DNA from: Streptomyces sp. RPT161
GTDB lineage: Bacteria > Actinomycetota > Actinomycetes > Streptomycetales > Streptomycetaceae
Reading direction: 5' to 3'
DNA length: 64,000 bases
Assembly: GCF_027533845.1 (NCBI RefSeq)
Contig: NZ_JAPZVN010000010.1
Span: 124,001 to 188,000, forward strand
The notes under the pieces were generated by a model, which ran no database searches, was not told the origin of the DNA, and worked only from the letters and a program-made list of their open reading frames with translations. This document shows, piece by piece, positions 16,653 through 26,544 of the stretch; position 1 is the first letter of the stretch; every line of letters begins with the position of its first letter. The position numbers and the translations under genes were made by a program.

Positions 16653-17622
16653 CGTGGTGATCCGGTACGCAACGCCGCCCGGAATGCGCACCAACTCACC
16701 ACGCGCACCGCCCCGAACGAACCTGGTGCACCTCACCAAACGCCCCAGGCGCGGTGCGCATGCGCACGTCGGCGGCCTGCCGTTCCTCATCGTGGTCCCC
16801 CCGTGCTCCATCAGCGACGCCCCGCCCGCACCGAGCAGAACGGGGCGTTTGACCGGAGGCTGGGTGAGCGGGGGGGACGGCCGTGGCTGGGTCCGCTGAC
16901 CTCAACCGTCTACAGCGGGCCGTTGCTTGCCTGGATGGACAGCGTCATCCGTGTGCGCCGCGGCGCTAGCGGACCACCCGGGTACGTCAACAACCCGTGG
17001 TGGGTCCGGCAGGAGCACCAGCCCGCGACCATGGCCACCCTCTGCGCGTCCTGGCCAAGGAGCGCAACTCGCCCGGTTCGGACACCACGTGGCGCTCGGT
17101 GGCGTCGGCCGAACGGCGTGCGCTGATCCCCAGCTGGATCAACGACACCGAAGAGCAGCTGCCCCAGCTGCGCGGCGCCCCGTACAGCAAGACCGCCGAT
17201 GCCGCGCGGCCGTTGCTGGGCAACCTCGGCCATGCCGCCACGCTGATCGACCAGGCCCTGCGGAGAACGCAGTAGCGGCCCACAGGCCAGCGTGGGGCTG
17301 GCGGACCTGGCGCACTGGGCCCGCCTGCCTGCTGATGCCCTGGCCGAGGCACTCGTGGCAAGGCCTTCGGCGCCCCACGTCTTTGCGCGGCCATCGCCGA
17401 CCGGATCACTTCCGGTGCACGCTGATCCAGACCGGCACCGAGTCCTACCGCTTCGAGGCCACCCAGGAAACCGCTTTTCCGGCCTCGAAACAGCCACCCC
17501 GCCCCGCATCGAACAGCCCTCGCAGCCCCACGGCCTGAACCACACCTACAGCGCCCGATGGGGCCCACAGGTTCGTCTCCCCCTCCTATGGTGAGGGTGA
17601 GGTACTGCCTTACCGGGGGTGG
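16653..17622. other. Unresolved stretch with possible relics
   Basis: No intact gene. On the plus strand a frame at about 17090-17275 (WRSVASAERRALIPSWINDT, LLGNLGHAATLIDQALRR) looks like the C-terminal end of a protein whose upstream part is in other frames. I cannot name it. Confidence 0.35.
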
Positions 17623-17631
17623 GTGGCCAGC

Positions 17632-18333
17632 ATGACGAACACGGATGAACGTGCGACGCGGGTCCGCGAGGTGCGCCGCCGACTTACGCAGGAGGGGCCG
17701 CCGCGGACGCGAGACCAAGAGGGAGACTTCGAGACCGTCACGGTGCCCGAGCAGCACTGCGACCAGCTGCGCGATCTGATGGTCTCCGAGGGGGCCGAGA
17801 AGGTTGTCGAGGTCGGTCTCGCCTACGCCAGCTCTGCGCTCGCCATCGGTGAGGCACTGGCAATCGTCAACCGTCCGCTCCCCCGGCACGTCATCATCGA
17901 CCCGTTTCAAGAACGCGAGTACTCCAACGCCGGCTGGGATCTGCTGTGCTCTGCGGGGCTGGACTCTATCGCCACGCTCATGCTCACTCCTTCGTCGATC
18001 GCGCTCCCGCAGCTCCTCACCGAAGGCTTCGTCGCCGACGCGGCATTCGTGGATGGCAGTCACCGGTTCCACGAAGTCTTCGTGGATCTCTACTTCTTGC
18101 GCAAGATCGTCCGACCCGGTGGCCTGATCGTCATCGACGACGACTGGTGGCCGTCTGTGCACACGGCCGCGCAGTACTACGAGCGGAACCTGGGATGGAC
18201 GGTGATACCCGACGCCTTCTCCGACGAGACGATCGGCGTCGGACCTCACGGCAAACAACGGGCCCGGTGCAAGGCCTATCGCTTGCCTGACCCCTCGTTC
18301 GAGCCTTCTTTCGAGAACTTCCGCGCGTTTTGA
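17632..18333 (+). CDS. SAM-dependent methyltransferase (class I, Methyltransf_24 type)
   Basis: 233-aa class I methyltransferase. Motif I is VVEVGLAYASSALAI, the acidic strand-2 region is HVIIDPF, and the typical family-24 block follows: AFVDGSHRFHEVFVDLYFL, then IVRPGGLIVIDDDWWPSV. Such enzymes methylate small molecules or sugars; the substrate cannot be read here. ATG 17632 was chosen over GTG 17623 because GGGTGG lies at a better distance. Single gene with no metabolic neighbours, so its pathway is unknown. Confidence 0.85.
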   Translation: MTNTDERATRVREVRRRLTQEGPPRTRDQEGDFETVTVPEQHCDQLRDLMVSEGAEKVVEVGLAYASSALAIGEALAIVNRPLPRHVIIDPFQEREYSNAGWDLLCSAGLDSIATLMLTPSSIALPQLLTEGFVADAAFVDGSHRFHEVFVDLYFLRKIVRPGGLIVIDDDWWPSVHTAAQYYERNLGWTVIPDAFSDETIGVGPHGKQRARCKAYRLPDPSFEPSFENFRAF

Positions 18334-18975
18334 CCCCAACCGAGGACAGCACGTGCCGGAACAAGTCGACCCCGGCCCCGGGCACAACAATGTGCCGCGG
18401 AACTAACCCCCTGTGCGTGGCTGACCGGGGGCGGGCCCCTGCCCGCGTCTTGTCAGGAAGGCAGCCAGGGGTCAGCAGCCACAAGCTATCGACACCCCAC
18501 CGGCGGCATCACCGAACACTCCGCCCGGCTGGAGGGTCAGGCGATCAGTGGCTCCCAATCTCACCGAAACGGCGCCCATTCTCACCGAAAACCGCGAAGC
18601 ACGGTCGAGTACATCCACGTCACGAACGGTCTAACCCTGGTGCCGACTGCCACCGAAGACGTGGTGCCCATACGGCCGCCTAAATCAGCCAGAGCCTTGC
18701 GAGCCGATGCGTGGAGCTAGTAAGGACCGCCGTCACGGCACTCGGGAGAGTCACGGTGCCGCTGCTGATGACCGCCGACAGCCCAGAGGGCTTTGCTGCG
18801 GCCAGATCCACAGCGGACGTGACGGAGACGCGCCGCTTGCCGGTCTTTCCATCCTGGAGTCCACGCAGGCAACGCCTGGCAAGGGCAGAATTCAGGCACC
18901 CGGCTCTGAACGCCCAACTGGTCATCTACGGCGCTCGGTCACAGGTGGTTCGGGCGGGTCCCCCGTTGCACGCCT
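18334..18975. other. Intergenic region, no gene seen
   Basis: About 640 bases after the methyltransferase gene. Frames on both strands lack start signals, typical codon use and family resemblance. Confidence 0.4.
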
Positions 18976-19107
18976 TCAGCTGTCGGTCCGGTGCAGCTTG
19001 AGGATACGGCCCGTGATGGGGTTGGGGATGGCCCGCAGGTAGGCGAGCGCCACCTCGGCGGCTGGGACCGGCACGAACCCGGGGAAGTAGGGAAGGTTGA
19101 GCGTTTC
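18976..19107 (-). pseudogene. Relic of an NAD-dependent epimerase/SDR C-terminus
   Basis: Minus-strand frame reads LNLPYFPGFVPVPAAEVALAY-type residues and then PITGRILKLHRTDS before TGA at 18976-18978; an in-frame TGA lies directly upstream. The EVALAYLR...ITGRI.KLH.TD ending is usual for atypical SDR/NmrA proteins. About 42 codons remain. Confidence 0.5.
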
Positions 19108-19130
19108 TCAGCAAGATTGAGTGGCTTGGG

Positions 19131-19814
19131 TCACTGGCGTTCGTGGCCGATGGAGTCAGGCGCCTGAAGAAGGCGCGCGGGTCTGCGCAGCAGCCACTGC
19201 CTGAACGTCCGACGCGGGGGCCGCACCACCACCTTGCCGTGGGCCTTCTGGCCGACCAGTTCCACACGCAATGTGGTTGGTACGTCTGCGGGCGTCGGCA
19301 TGCGGCGGTGTCTGAGCTTGCAGTGGACCAGGGTCAGGCCGTCGACATCGACCTCAACGCCCGGCTTCGTGACCAGCGTCAGGCTCTTCCCCACCATGGC
19401 CACGTCGATCCGCAGGGGGTCCTGCGTGATCACGGCCTCGGTGAGGTCGAGCGTCACATCACACCAGCTCACCGCGAGCTCCAGCCGCCGCGGCAGCACC
19501 CAGCGGCCCGTCCGCTCGACCGCTCCGCTGAACACCTGCTCGATCCGGACGACGTCCTTGACCTCTACCGCAGTACTGTCCGCGGCGGTCGGCACGGTCG
19601 GCAAGTCGGCGGTGAGCACGGCCAGTTCGCTCAGAGTCCGCGCCGACAGGGCAGCTTCCAGGCGCTCGTCCAGCTCGTCCGCGGTCAGCAGGCCGTCCCC
19701 CGCCGCGATTCGCAGCACGTCCACCACCCGGTCCCGGTCCGCATGAGAGGCTCGCAGCTCGGGCGACGAGCCTGGGCCAGAGTGCTTCCCGGTGGGCGAA
19801 ATCTCTCCCGACAT
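19131..19814 (-). CDS. DUF1707 domain protein
   Basis: 227-aa protein with the DUF1707 domain at residues about 20-65: RASHADRDRVVDVLRIAAGDG, followed by LTADELDERLEAALSARTL. This short helical, SHOCT-like domain is very common in actinobacteria and often precedes a membrane or LiaF-like region. Here the remainder (IEQVFSGAVERTGRWVLP, CDVTLDLTEAVI) fits a LiaF-like C-terminal beta helix, with no membrane segment. ATG 19814 follows GGGACGGAAG. Probably a membrane-stress or scaffold protein; exact role unknown. Confidence 0.85.
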   Translation of the reverse strand: MSGEISPTGKHSGPGSSPELRASHADRDRVVDVLRIAAGDGLLTADELDERLEAALSARTLSELAVLTADLPTVPTAADSTAVEVKDVVRIEQVFSGAVERTGRWVLPRRLELAVSWCDVTLDLTEAVITQDPLRIDVAMVGKSLTLVTKPGVEVDVDGLTLVHCKLRHRRMPTPADVPTTLRVELVGQKAHGKVVVRPPRRTFRQWLLRRPARLLQAPDSIGHERQ

Positions 19815-20063
19815 ACTTCCGTCCCGGTCCTGTCGAAGGTCTCCGCGCGACACAGGCAGCGGCACGAGTAGAAGACTAACGCTATATCGCGATACAGATC
19901 CCTGCAGGGTCTCATCACGAAGAGGCCACGGGCAGCGTCGACTCCACGGCATGCGGTATCCATCATGCCGAGGCCTGGTCGCGGCAACAACCGCAACCCC
20001 TGGGCGAGTTCACATCATTGTCGCATGGAGTGTGGTGATAGTGGCGGTTGAGGAGGTGCCGCG

Positions 20064-20264
20064 GTGGCCACGCTCGCCTCGGTCCTTGGGCTGACTGTGC
20101 AGCAGATCGTGCTCGGAGCCCCGATTACTTCCCCGAAAGTCATCCGGTACATGCGCAGCTACCTCCGCCCCGCCGCTCCTCCGCACTGTGCCGCTGTCCT
20201 GCTGTCCGCAAGGCCGCAGTCCCATTGTCTTCGCAGCGACGGAAACGTCCCGAGACGTTCCTGA
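20064..20264 (+). CDS. Possible 66-aa small protein
   Basis: GTG 20064 sits behind GAGGAGG with good spacing, which is the main support. The peptide begins ATLASVLGLTVQQIVLG and ends in a basic, Ser-rich tail. No family recognised; the tail may be random after a lesion. The surrounding 19815-20575 stretch has no other supported gene, although a frame from ATG 20264 (MRPPKRYRRPVGQVIIVSPA) has protein-like composition. Confidence 0.3.
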   Translation: MATLASVLGLTVQQIVLGAPITSPKVIRYMRSYLRPAAPPHCAAVLLSARPQSHCLRSDGNVPRRS

Positions 20265-20575
20265 TGCGTCCACCGAAGCGGTACCGCCGTCCCGTAGGCC
20301 AGGTCATCATCGTCTCACCCGCGGAGCGCGGACAGCAGCCTCAATGGGTCTGTCTCGGAGGCCGTGGACGTTCCAAGACGCTCACAGCCCCCGATCTGTT
20401 AGCCGCATTCCCTAATTACCGGCGATCAAGGCGCCCGTTTGTCTCGGGACAGTGCCCAACGTCGAAATCGCCAACTGATCAGGCCCCCGACCAGAGCGGA
20501 AACTACGATCGCTCCGGTATTCGCAGGTGTCATACCGCTCTGGAGCTACGGCCGGAGTGGGCTCTGGCTGGGAGG

Positions 20576-21061
20576 TCACAGCGCGGCGGCGCGCCTACGC
20601 ACCAGGAGGTTTTGCGTCCCCAGGCTGAGCGCCAGGTACGAGTAAAGCGACGCGGTTCCCAGCAGTCCGGCCCCGGCCGCGTGGTCAATCCACAGCGCCA
20701 GCCCGATGTGCACACCAACCGAGGCGTGCCACAGTCCGGTCGTCGCCACCGTCCCCTTGCGCAGCACCTCGCTCTGGGGCCCACGCCAGATCTGTACGGT
20801 CCGGGCCCTGGCCATGCCGAACGATGCCGCGACGGCCAGGCTTGCCACCAGCAGGACGATGGGCAGCGTGGTCAGCGGGGTGGTACTTGACGACTGAGGA
20901 GATACCGAAGGCGATCCCGGCGGCGCCAAGGACACCGAGGACCATAGGAGCGATCAGCGAGGCGTTACGCCGTACAGGACGGGTGCGCAGTGCTGTCGCA
21001 CCACCAGGTCAACGACTACCACGGCTATGACGAGGGCAGCCCCGCCGTTCGTGTTCTGCAT
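20576..21061 (-). pseudogene. Frameshifted membrane protein (DUF1453-like)
   Basis: A strong ribosome binding site (GGGGGAGTTGCC) precedes ATG 21061, MQNTNGGAALVIAVVVVDL. Coding then moves to a second frame (VRRNASLIAPMVLGVLGAA, GIAFGISSVVKYH) and a third (TTLPIVLLVASLAVAASFG, RTVQIWRGPQSEVLRKG, GLWHASVGVHIGLALWID) ending at 20576. Together this is an about 160-aa protein with four membrane helices, like small DUF1453-type integral proteins. At least two frameshifts. Confidence 0.55.
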
Positions 21062-21253
21062 GGCAACTCCCCCGTTATAGCTCTGCTGCTACGCGGCAGC
21101 ATCCGCACTGATCATTATGCTGGGATGTCCACGGCACCGTGAGGGCCGGATGGTGGTTGGCACGTCTACCCGCTCTCGTGGACGAAGCCACGCTGACGGC
21201 CGATCTACTCCGCAGACTCCTGCCCTCGACCGGCATGAGAACCCGAGAGCCTG

Positions 21254-21690
21254 TCACACCAGCCCTTTGGTGGCTTCAATGGTCTCGGCTTTGGGCCGCG
21301 GTGCACGTGATGGTGGGCGCCGTGCTGGTGCCTTGGGCGCACCGGGTGTGAAGGGAAAAGAGGGCGGCGGGTGGAGAGCGGTGGTGAGTTGCCCGCTGGT
21401 GAGTTGGGACGCCGCATCGAGGTCGGCCAGGGCTGCTTCGAGAGACTCGGTGATTTCGCGTTCGGCGGCGTCGCCCAAGCGGATCCCGCGTTTCCCGCGA
21501 GGGCCTTGGCTTGGCGGGTCAGCGTGGAGACGATTTTGCGGCGCTGTTCGAAGACTTCTCGCATACGGTCTCGGGACAGTTCGGCGTAGGCCTGGCGGAG
21601 TTCGGCGCCCACGTCGCGCAGGGCGGCGAGTTCGTCGGGGTGCTCGCGGCTGAGTTGGTGCAAGGCCCGCGCGGCGTGAGTGGACTTCAT
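21254..21690 (-). pseudogene. Frameshifted helical protein of unknown function
   Basis: ATG 21690 opens MKSTHAARALHQLSREHPDE, continuing as a charged coiled coil (AYAELSRDRMREVFEQRRK) to about 21475, where the frame changes to AEREITESLEAALADLDAAS and a Pro-rich tail ending TIEATKGLV at 21254. One single-base lesion would restore a protein of about 145 aa. No family recognised. Confidence 0.5.
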
Positions 21691-21715
21691 CAACCCGCTC
21701 AACAAAGGTCAGTAG

Positions 21716-21732
21716 AACCCGACAACCGGGTT
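21716..21732. promoter_or_regulatory. Short inverted repeat in promoter region
   Basis: AACCCG-ACAAC-CGGGTT, between the helical-protein relic and the C45 gene, with TTGACA (possible -35) at 21744-21749. May be an operator for one or both. Confidence 0.3.
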
Positions 21733-21824
21733 ACACCACTGGCTTGACAACCCTGCAGTGGCGCGGGGATGCGTCCGATCAGGGAGGAGTGACGACAGCG
21801 GTACGTGAAGGGCGATGGGCAGGA

Positions 21825-22907
21825 ATGCGATGGCTCGTGGTGGAGGGCGCACGCCATGAGGTGTTCCGGTCCTTGGGGCAGTGGGTACGCACGGATGTCC
21901 AGGCCATGCTGGCCGAGTCCGCGGTGGACCTCGACGTCTTGCGCCGATGGGCGGACACGGTGGAGGGCAAGGCGTGCTTCGGACCCGTGCTGGCGGCCAC
22001 CGAGCGCGATTACGGCACCCAGCTTGCCGAACTGGCGGCTCTTGCCGAGGGCGCGGGCGTCCCGGTCGAAGACCTACTGCTGACCAGTCTGCGCGGTGAC
22101 TTCGGCACAGCGGCCAGGATGGGATGCAGCGACCTTGCGTGGCGGCGTGAGACAACGGTTGTGGCGCACAACGAGGACGCAGATCCCCTTCTGGACGGCC
22201 GTCTGATGCTGCTGACCTTGCTGGTCGAGGGCGAGGCCGCCGTCACAGCCCTGTGGTACCCGGGAACTCTGCCGGTCAATGCGTTTGTTGTCACCGGCCA
22301 GGGCTTGGCCTGGGGAATCAACCACATTCCCGCCGTCCATCCGTACCCAGGGGGTGCAGGGCGGCACTTCGTCGCCCGCGCACTACAGCAGGCCGCAGGG
22401 TTGGATGAGGCAGTGGCGCATCTGCAGACGCACCCCAGTGCCGGAGGGTTCACCTACACCATCGCAGAGCGCGCCAGTGGCCGAGCCACGGTGGTGGAAG
22501 CCGTGGCCGGACAGATCGCGATCGTCGAAGCTACCCCCGACAATCCGCTGCACTGGCATACCAACCATCTGCGCCACATCCCGGAGCCACCTGACCTGCC
22601 GCCTGCCGGCCCGGAAGCCACCGAGCTCCGAGACCGGTACGCCGAGAGTGTCGCTCGTGGCCGGGCCTTGTCCGGCCTCACGCCGGGGCCGACCGAGCCG
22701 TCGAGGACCTGGTTCCTCCAGGCCCTGACCTCAGCGCCCCTGCCACACGGTGTGTACCGCGTCGCCGCAGGCCCGGACCCACTGATGACCCTTTGCACCG
22801 CCATCGCCGACATGAACAGCGATACGATCACCATCCGCAGCAGCACCGGACAGACCGTCACCTGCTCCCTCACCAGCTTCACCCACGGCGTGCCCGCTAT
22901 CTCCTGA
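21825..22907 (+). CDS. C45-family Ntn-hydrolase / acyltransferase-like protein
   Basis: 360-aa protein of the peptidase C45 family (isopenicillin-N acyltransferase/carcinine hydrolase type). The maturation site is ARMGCSDLAW: autocatalytic cleavage before the Cys would make that residue the N-terminal nucleophile of the large chain. VVAHNEDADPL (usual NxD region), LPVNAFVVTGQGLAWGINHI and WHTNHL support the fold. These enzymes hydrolyse or transfer acyl groups on beta-alanyl, peptide or lactam substrates. Starts at 21744 (TTG) and 21789 (GTG) are in frame; ATG 21825 was chosen because the domain begins there (MRWLVVEGARHEVFRSLG). Confidence 0.8.
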   Translation: MRWLVVEGARHEVFRSLGQWVRTDVQAMLAESAVDLDVLRRWADTVEGKACFGPVLAATERDYGTQLAELAALAEGAGVPVEDLLLTSLRGDFGTAARMGCSDLAWRRETTVVAHNEDADPLLDGRLMLLTLLVEGEAAVTALWYPGTLPVNAFVVTGQGLAWGINHIPAVHPYPGGAGRHFVARALQQAAGLDEAVAHLQTHPSAGGFTYTIAERASGRATVVEAVAGQIAIVEATPDNPLHWHTNHLRHIPEPPDLPPAGPEATELRDRYAESVARGRALSGLTPGPTEPSRTWFLQALTSAPLPHGVYRVAAGPDPLMTLCTAIADMNSDTITIRSSTGQTVTCSLTSFTHGVPAIS

Positions 22908-23165
22908 CCACGCTTGCTCTACCGTCACTACGTGGTGCTACCCGACCTCGTGAATCGAACAGACCCCGACGTGGGTGCTCCCGAAGTGGTGAACATCTGC
23001 TGTCCGTTCTCGGGCTCTGGTCCACTTCGTGTGGTCGCGTACAGGGTGACTGTTGATCTTCGCCTCATGGGGGTTGTAGTGGTCGTAGGCGGTCGGTGCG
23101 CGCATGACTGGCTGGCCGCGATCCCCTCATCAGGCCCCTCGGAATTGATCATCTAGGCTGGCGCG

Positions 23166-24017
23166 GTGACTGATGAGCAGGAGCGGGTGCAGCCGTCGGG
23201 AGTGTGGGCCACGGCGGTGGGGGTGGCCAGGGTTCGGGCGCTGGAGACCGAGCGGGAGAACGCGCTGTTCCGCGACCCACTGGCACAGGCTTTCGCCGCC
23301 GCTGGCGGCCTGTGGCCCTCCTCGCCGCCGCTGCCCGATGACGAGGCCGCGCGACGCCGCCGGCTGGCCGTGTCGTTCTCCATCGTCATCAGGACGAAGT
23401 TCCTCGACGACCTGTTGCAGCAGGCCTCCGCGTCCGGGATCCGGCAGGTCGTACTGCTCGGCGCCGGCATGGACAGCAGGGCGTTCCGGATGAGCTGGCC
23501 CGAGGGCACCCGGCTGTTCGAGGTCGACACCGCCGCGCCACTGGACTTCAAGGCTTCGGTGCTGCGCCAGGAGCGGGCCGTCGCACGCTGCGAGCGGATC
23601 ACCGTCGCGGTGGATCTGCGTGAGGACTGGCCAGGCGCGCTGGCCGCCGCAGGGCACAACCCGGCCGTGCCGACCGCGTGGATCGCCGAAGGACTACTGA
23701 TTTATCTGCCCGAGGACGCGGTGGAGCTACTGCTGGCCCGGATCAGCGCGCAGTCGGCGCCAGGCAGTCGGATGGGGCTGACATTGGGTTCGCGCGGCGT
23801 GATCGAGCGCTTCGGCGCGAACGCCGCGCCGGGATCGGCGGCGTCCATGTGGGTCTCGGAGATGCCCGACGACCCGGTGGGTTGGCTGGCCGGGCACGGC
23901 TGGGAGGCCGACAGCCACACCCTGCGCGAGTGCGCTGCCGCCTACGGCCGCCCGATCAGCACCCCGCCGCAGCGCGAGGAGCGGCCCGGCGGACTGATCT
24001 CGGCGATCCGCCGGTAG
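23166..24017 (+). CDS. TIGR00027/LCMT-type SAM methyltransferase
   Basis: 283-aa methyltransferase of the leucine carboxyl methyltransferase-like family widespread in mycobacteria and streptomycetes. Signatures: WATAVGVARVRALET at the N-terminus, motif I VVLLGAGMDSRAFR, FEVD after strand 2, and AEGLLIYLP. GTG 23166 matches the family start. Cytoplasmic; substrate unknown, although several relatives act on polyketide or carboxylic acids. Stands alone. Confidence 0.9.
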   Translation: MTDEQERVQPSGVWATAVGVARVRALETERENALFRDPLAQAFAAAGGLWPSSPPLPDDEAARRRRLAVSFSIVIRTKFLDDLLQQASASGIRQVVLLGAGMDSRAFRMSWPEGTRLFEVDTAAPLDFKASVLRQERAVARCERITVAVDLREDWPGALAAAGHNPAVPTAWIAEGLLIYLPEDAVELLLARISAQSAPGSRMGLTLGSRGVIERFGANAAPGSAASMWVSEMPDDPVGWLAGHGWEADSHTLRECAAAYGRPISTPPQREERPGGLISAIRR

Positions 24018-24431
24018 AGCGCCTTCCGGTTCCCTAAAAGATCGACCCCAAGGGGGCCTGATGAGTGGACCCAGGTTCATGCGCGGCCAGCCAGTCATGC
24101 GCGCACTGACCGCCTACGACCACTAAAGTTCAGAACGCGCTGTGCCGCACTATCCAACGCAGGCCCGCCACTTGAAGCGGGGCTGCATGTGCGTCGTGCT
24201 CATCACGGCTGACGAGTGGTCCCAGCCGGAGGTCAGAGACGCGCTGATGCGACGCTTGGCCGTCCGAGTGCCAACCGCGTCCACTGCCAGAAGTCGATAT
24301 CACTCACCGTGATGAATTCTGGCAGGTGATAACACTGATCGTCTTGTCTCAACTCTCCCGATCCGCAACGCTTCTTCAGCGCACCGGGCCGGTGAGCCCG
24401 GTATCCACCGTGAATCGGAAGGTTGGCCTGA
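24018..24431. other. Intergenic region, no gene seen
   Basis: About 410 bases with no supported gene. The promoter of the secreted protein at 24432 must be at the right end. Confidence 0.4.
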
Positions 24432-24917
24432 GTGAAGAGTTTTCTTGGCAAGGGAGCAGTGCTGGTCACGCTGCTCACGGCACTGGCGGGTCAGCTCGGC
24501 GGGGGCGTGGCCTCGGCCGCCGGGCCTGCGGCCAGCACCCGGACTGCTGCCGGAAGCGGGAGTGGAGGCGGTGACAGGGTTCCCGTCGCGCTCAAGTTGG
24601 CCAGGGTCCAAGCCGATCGGGCCACGCTGAACGTCGTGACCCTCCAGGTGGAGAACCTGAACGCCGAGGTCACCGATGCCGAAACCGGCCAGCCCCTCGC
24701 GGGCAAGGAGGTCAAGTTCTACCTAGGTGATGGCAAGTTGCTGGGTACCGCCTTCACCAACAGCCAGGGCACTGCGAGCCGCAATGCCTACTTGGACGTC
24801 GGCCTGTCGACCGTGCACAGCCTTGCTGGCGGTGGCTACTACGCCGACCTGCTCGGAGACGGAACCTACCGCCCCGCCCAGGGGCACGGCACCCTTACCG
24901 TGGGAACCTCCGCCTGA
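24432..24917 (+). CDS. Secreted Ig-like domain protein
   Basis: 161-aa exported protein. GTG 24432 gives a signal peptide (MKSFLGKGAVLVTLLTALAG, cleavage near VASAAG), then a Gly/Ser linker and one Ig-like beta-sandwich (AEVTDAETGQPLAGKEVKFY, GTAFTNSQGTAS), the pattern of bacterial Big/invasin-type repeats. GGAAGG lies a little upstream. Likely an extracellular or wall-associated module; no enzymatic motif. Confidence 0.7.
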   Translation: MKSFLGKGAVLVTLLTALAGQLGGGVASAAGPAASTRTAAGSGSGGGDRVPVALKLARVQADRATLNVVTLQVENLNAEVTDAETGQPLAGKEVKFYLGDGKLLGTAFTNSQGTASRNAYLDVGLSTVHSLAGGGYYADLLGDGTYRPAQGHGTLTVGTSA

Positions 24918-25143
24918 TCCGATCGACCACGAAGGGGACTGGCGCGGCAGGGGATGGCGCGAGGCGTGCGCACTTAGGAGTCCTTGCGAAATGATCTTCG
25001 CGGGTCATAAGCCCATGTCCTGGTCGGCGGGTGGCTGCCCTTTCAGCGGATCTCTGGGCTTCCCGCGACGGCGAGTGATCCCAGAATCCGGGTCTGCTCG
25101 TGCTCCTCGACGTGCGTCACCGTGCCCGGGGATTGCGCCGCAG

Positions 25144-25745
25144 CCAGTTGATCGGATCGCCAAAGCGTTCCCGCACCTGCGCGCCCTGGACATCCCTGGC
25201 GCTCTCGTCGAGTTGCCCGAGTTGCGGCAACTCGCCGCCGACGCAGGGGGGTTCGGGCCGTGGTGGGAGCTGGCGGCAGGCCTGGATGCGCTGCCGCGCG
25301 GGTACGTCATGCACCCGTGCGGCGTGATCCTGTCTGACGCCACTCTGCTCGACCGGCTCCCGGCCCAGCCCACACCGGGCGACTACCCGATGGTGCAGGC
25401 AGACAAGGACGACGTGGAGGAACTCGGCCTGCTCAAGCTCGACGTGCTCGGAGTGCGCATGCATTCCGCCATGGCCCCCGCCATCACCAAGATCCGCCGT
25501 ACCACCGGCCGCCAACTCGACCTCGACAGCCCCGATCACCTCGACGTCGCCGACCCCGATACCTTCGACCTCATCCGCCGCCACGTGCCGGGGTGCTTCC
25601 AGATCGAGTCGCCCGGCCGCCAGGACTTCATCGGACGGCTGCAACCTCGCCACATGCAAGACGTCATCGCCGACATCAGCCTCTTCCGCCCCGGCCCGGT
25701 CAAAGGCGGCATGCCCGCCCACTTCATCGCCGCCCGCCACGGCAT
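25144..25745 (+). pseudogene. Relic of DNA polymerase III alpha subunit (dnaE type)
   Basis: A continuous frame retains the middle of the polymerase: AKAFPHLRALDIP, LPRGYVMHPCGVILS, then MVQADKDDVEELGLLKLDVL, GVRMHSAMAPAITKIRR, CFQIESPGRQDFIGRLQP and DISLFRPGPVKGGM. These correspond to the palm/finger region of DnaE/DnaE2 proteins (K-D-LG, F.IES.G, LYRPGP). The PHP domain and catalytic N-terminus are missing, and the sequence loses family resemblance after 25745. An accessory-copy remnant, probably plasmid- or element-derived. Confidence 0.7.
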
Positions 25746-25983
25746 TACTTGGATAGCCCGCTTCACCCTGGTTCGCCGTCAAAGGCCGGTCGAGGCATAC
25801 GGACGCAAGGCGGGCGTAATCTCAAGACCTTCATCGACATTCTAGGGCGTGTCCGGCGGGCCGCCCTCGAGTCGTCGACCGGACTCGGCCCGTTGGCTGT
25901 CTTCATTGGCCTGCTTGGACAGCATATTGATTGGTGAACTGGAAGGTACGCGTACGCATGAAAACGGCGTCGACCGACTCGCC

Positions 25984-26544
25984 CTACACATCCTCATCGG
26001 GTGCTGTGATCCCGAGGTCGACACGCATCACGTGGCGCATTCTCCACAGGGAGTCCCAAAGCCCGTTCATCCTCGCCCGGGCGGCTTCCACGTTCTCTCC
26101 CTGCTCAGCCGTGCCACTGTCGAGCCGGATCAGCAGGCCGTAAAGATCGCCGAGGTAGCGGTTCGCCGTGCTGGCCGCCGCCATCACCGTATCGGGCAGC
26201 ATCATCTGGGCCTCAGCGTGCCGCAGGCGGTGATCCCGGCGCGCCCGATCCAGCTCTGACCTCAGCTCCTCGGTCACCTCGTCCCTTTCCAGGGCGTGGA
26301 GGACGTTCGTGATCACGTTGATGAAGTCACGCGTACCGGCGTTGAGGGCTGCGTAGCAGGTACGCCGCGCCTCAAGCTGGGCCTAGCGGGTGGCGTACTC
26401 GCGTTCGTCTGCTTGGAGACGTCTTGCGTGCTCCAGCTCGCGATCCCTGGCGCGGTTGGCGCTGCGCTGTGTGAGCAGGGCGGAAGCGAGCGTGCCGCCA
26501 ATACCCAGAACAGCAACCACAATCTGGCTGATTGAACTAACCAT
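25984..26544 (-). pseudogene. Membrane-anchored coiled-coil protein interrupted by an amber codon
   Basis: From ATG 26544 the frame reads MVSSISQIVVAVLGIGGTLA (one membrane helix), then a charged coiled coil (RSANRARDRELEHARRLQAD) to codon 54, TAG at 26383-26385. Past the stop the same frame continues without a break (AQLEARRTCYAALNAGTRDF, then LDRARRDHRLRHAEAQMML, ANRYLGDLYGLLIRLDSG) to the end at 25984, 186 codons in all. This is a common Streptomyces membrane protein of unknown function. A single base change explains the lesion. Confidence 0.65.

Noticed and set aside
16987-18390. 467-codon minus-strand open frame
   Set aside because: Antisense to the methyltransferase gene at 17632, which has clear motifs; no ribosome binding site.
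21744-21824. TTG start for the C45 protein
   Set aside because: The TTG is part of a TTGACA promoter-like hexamer and the added residues have no family resemblance.
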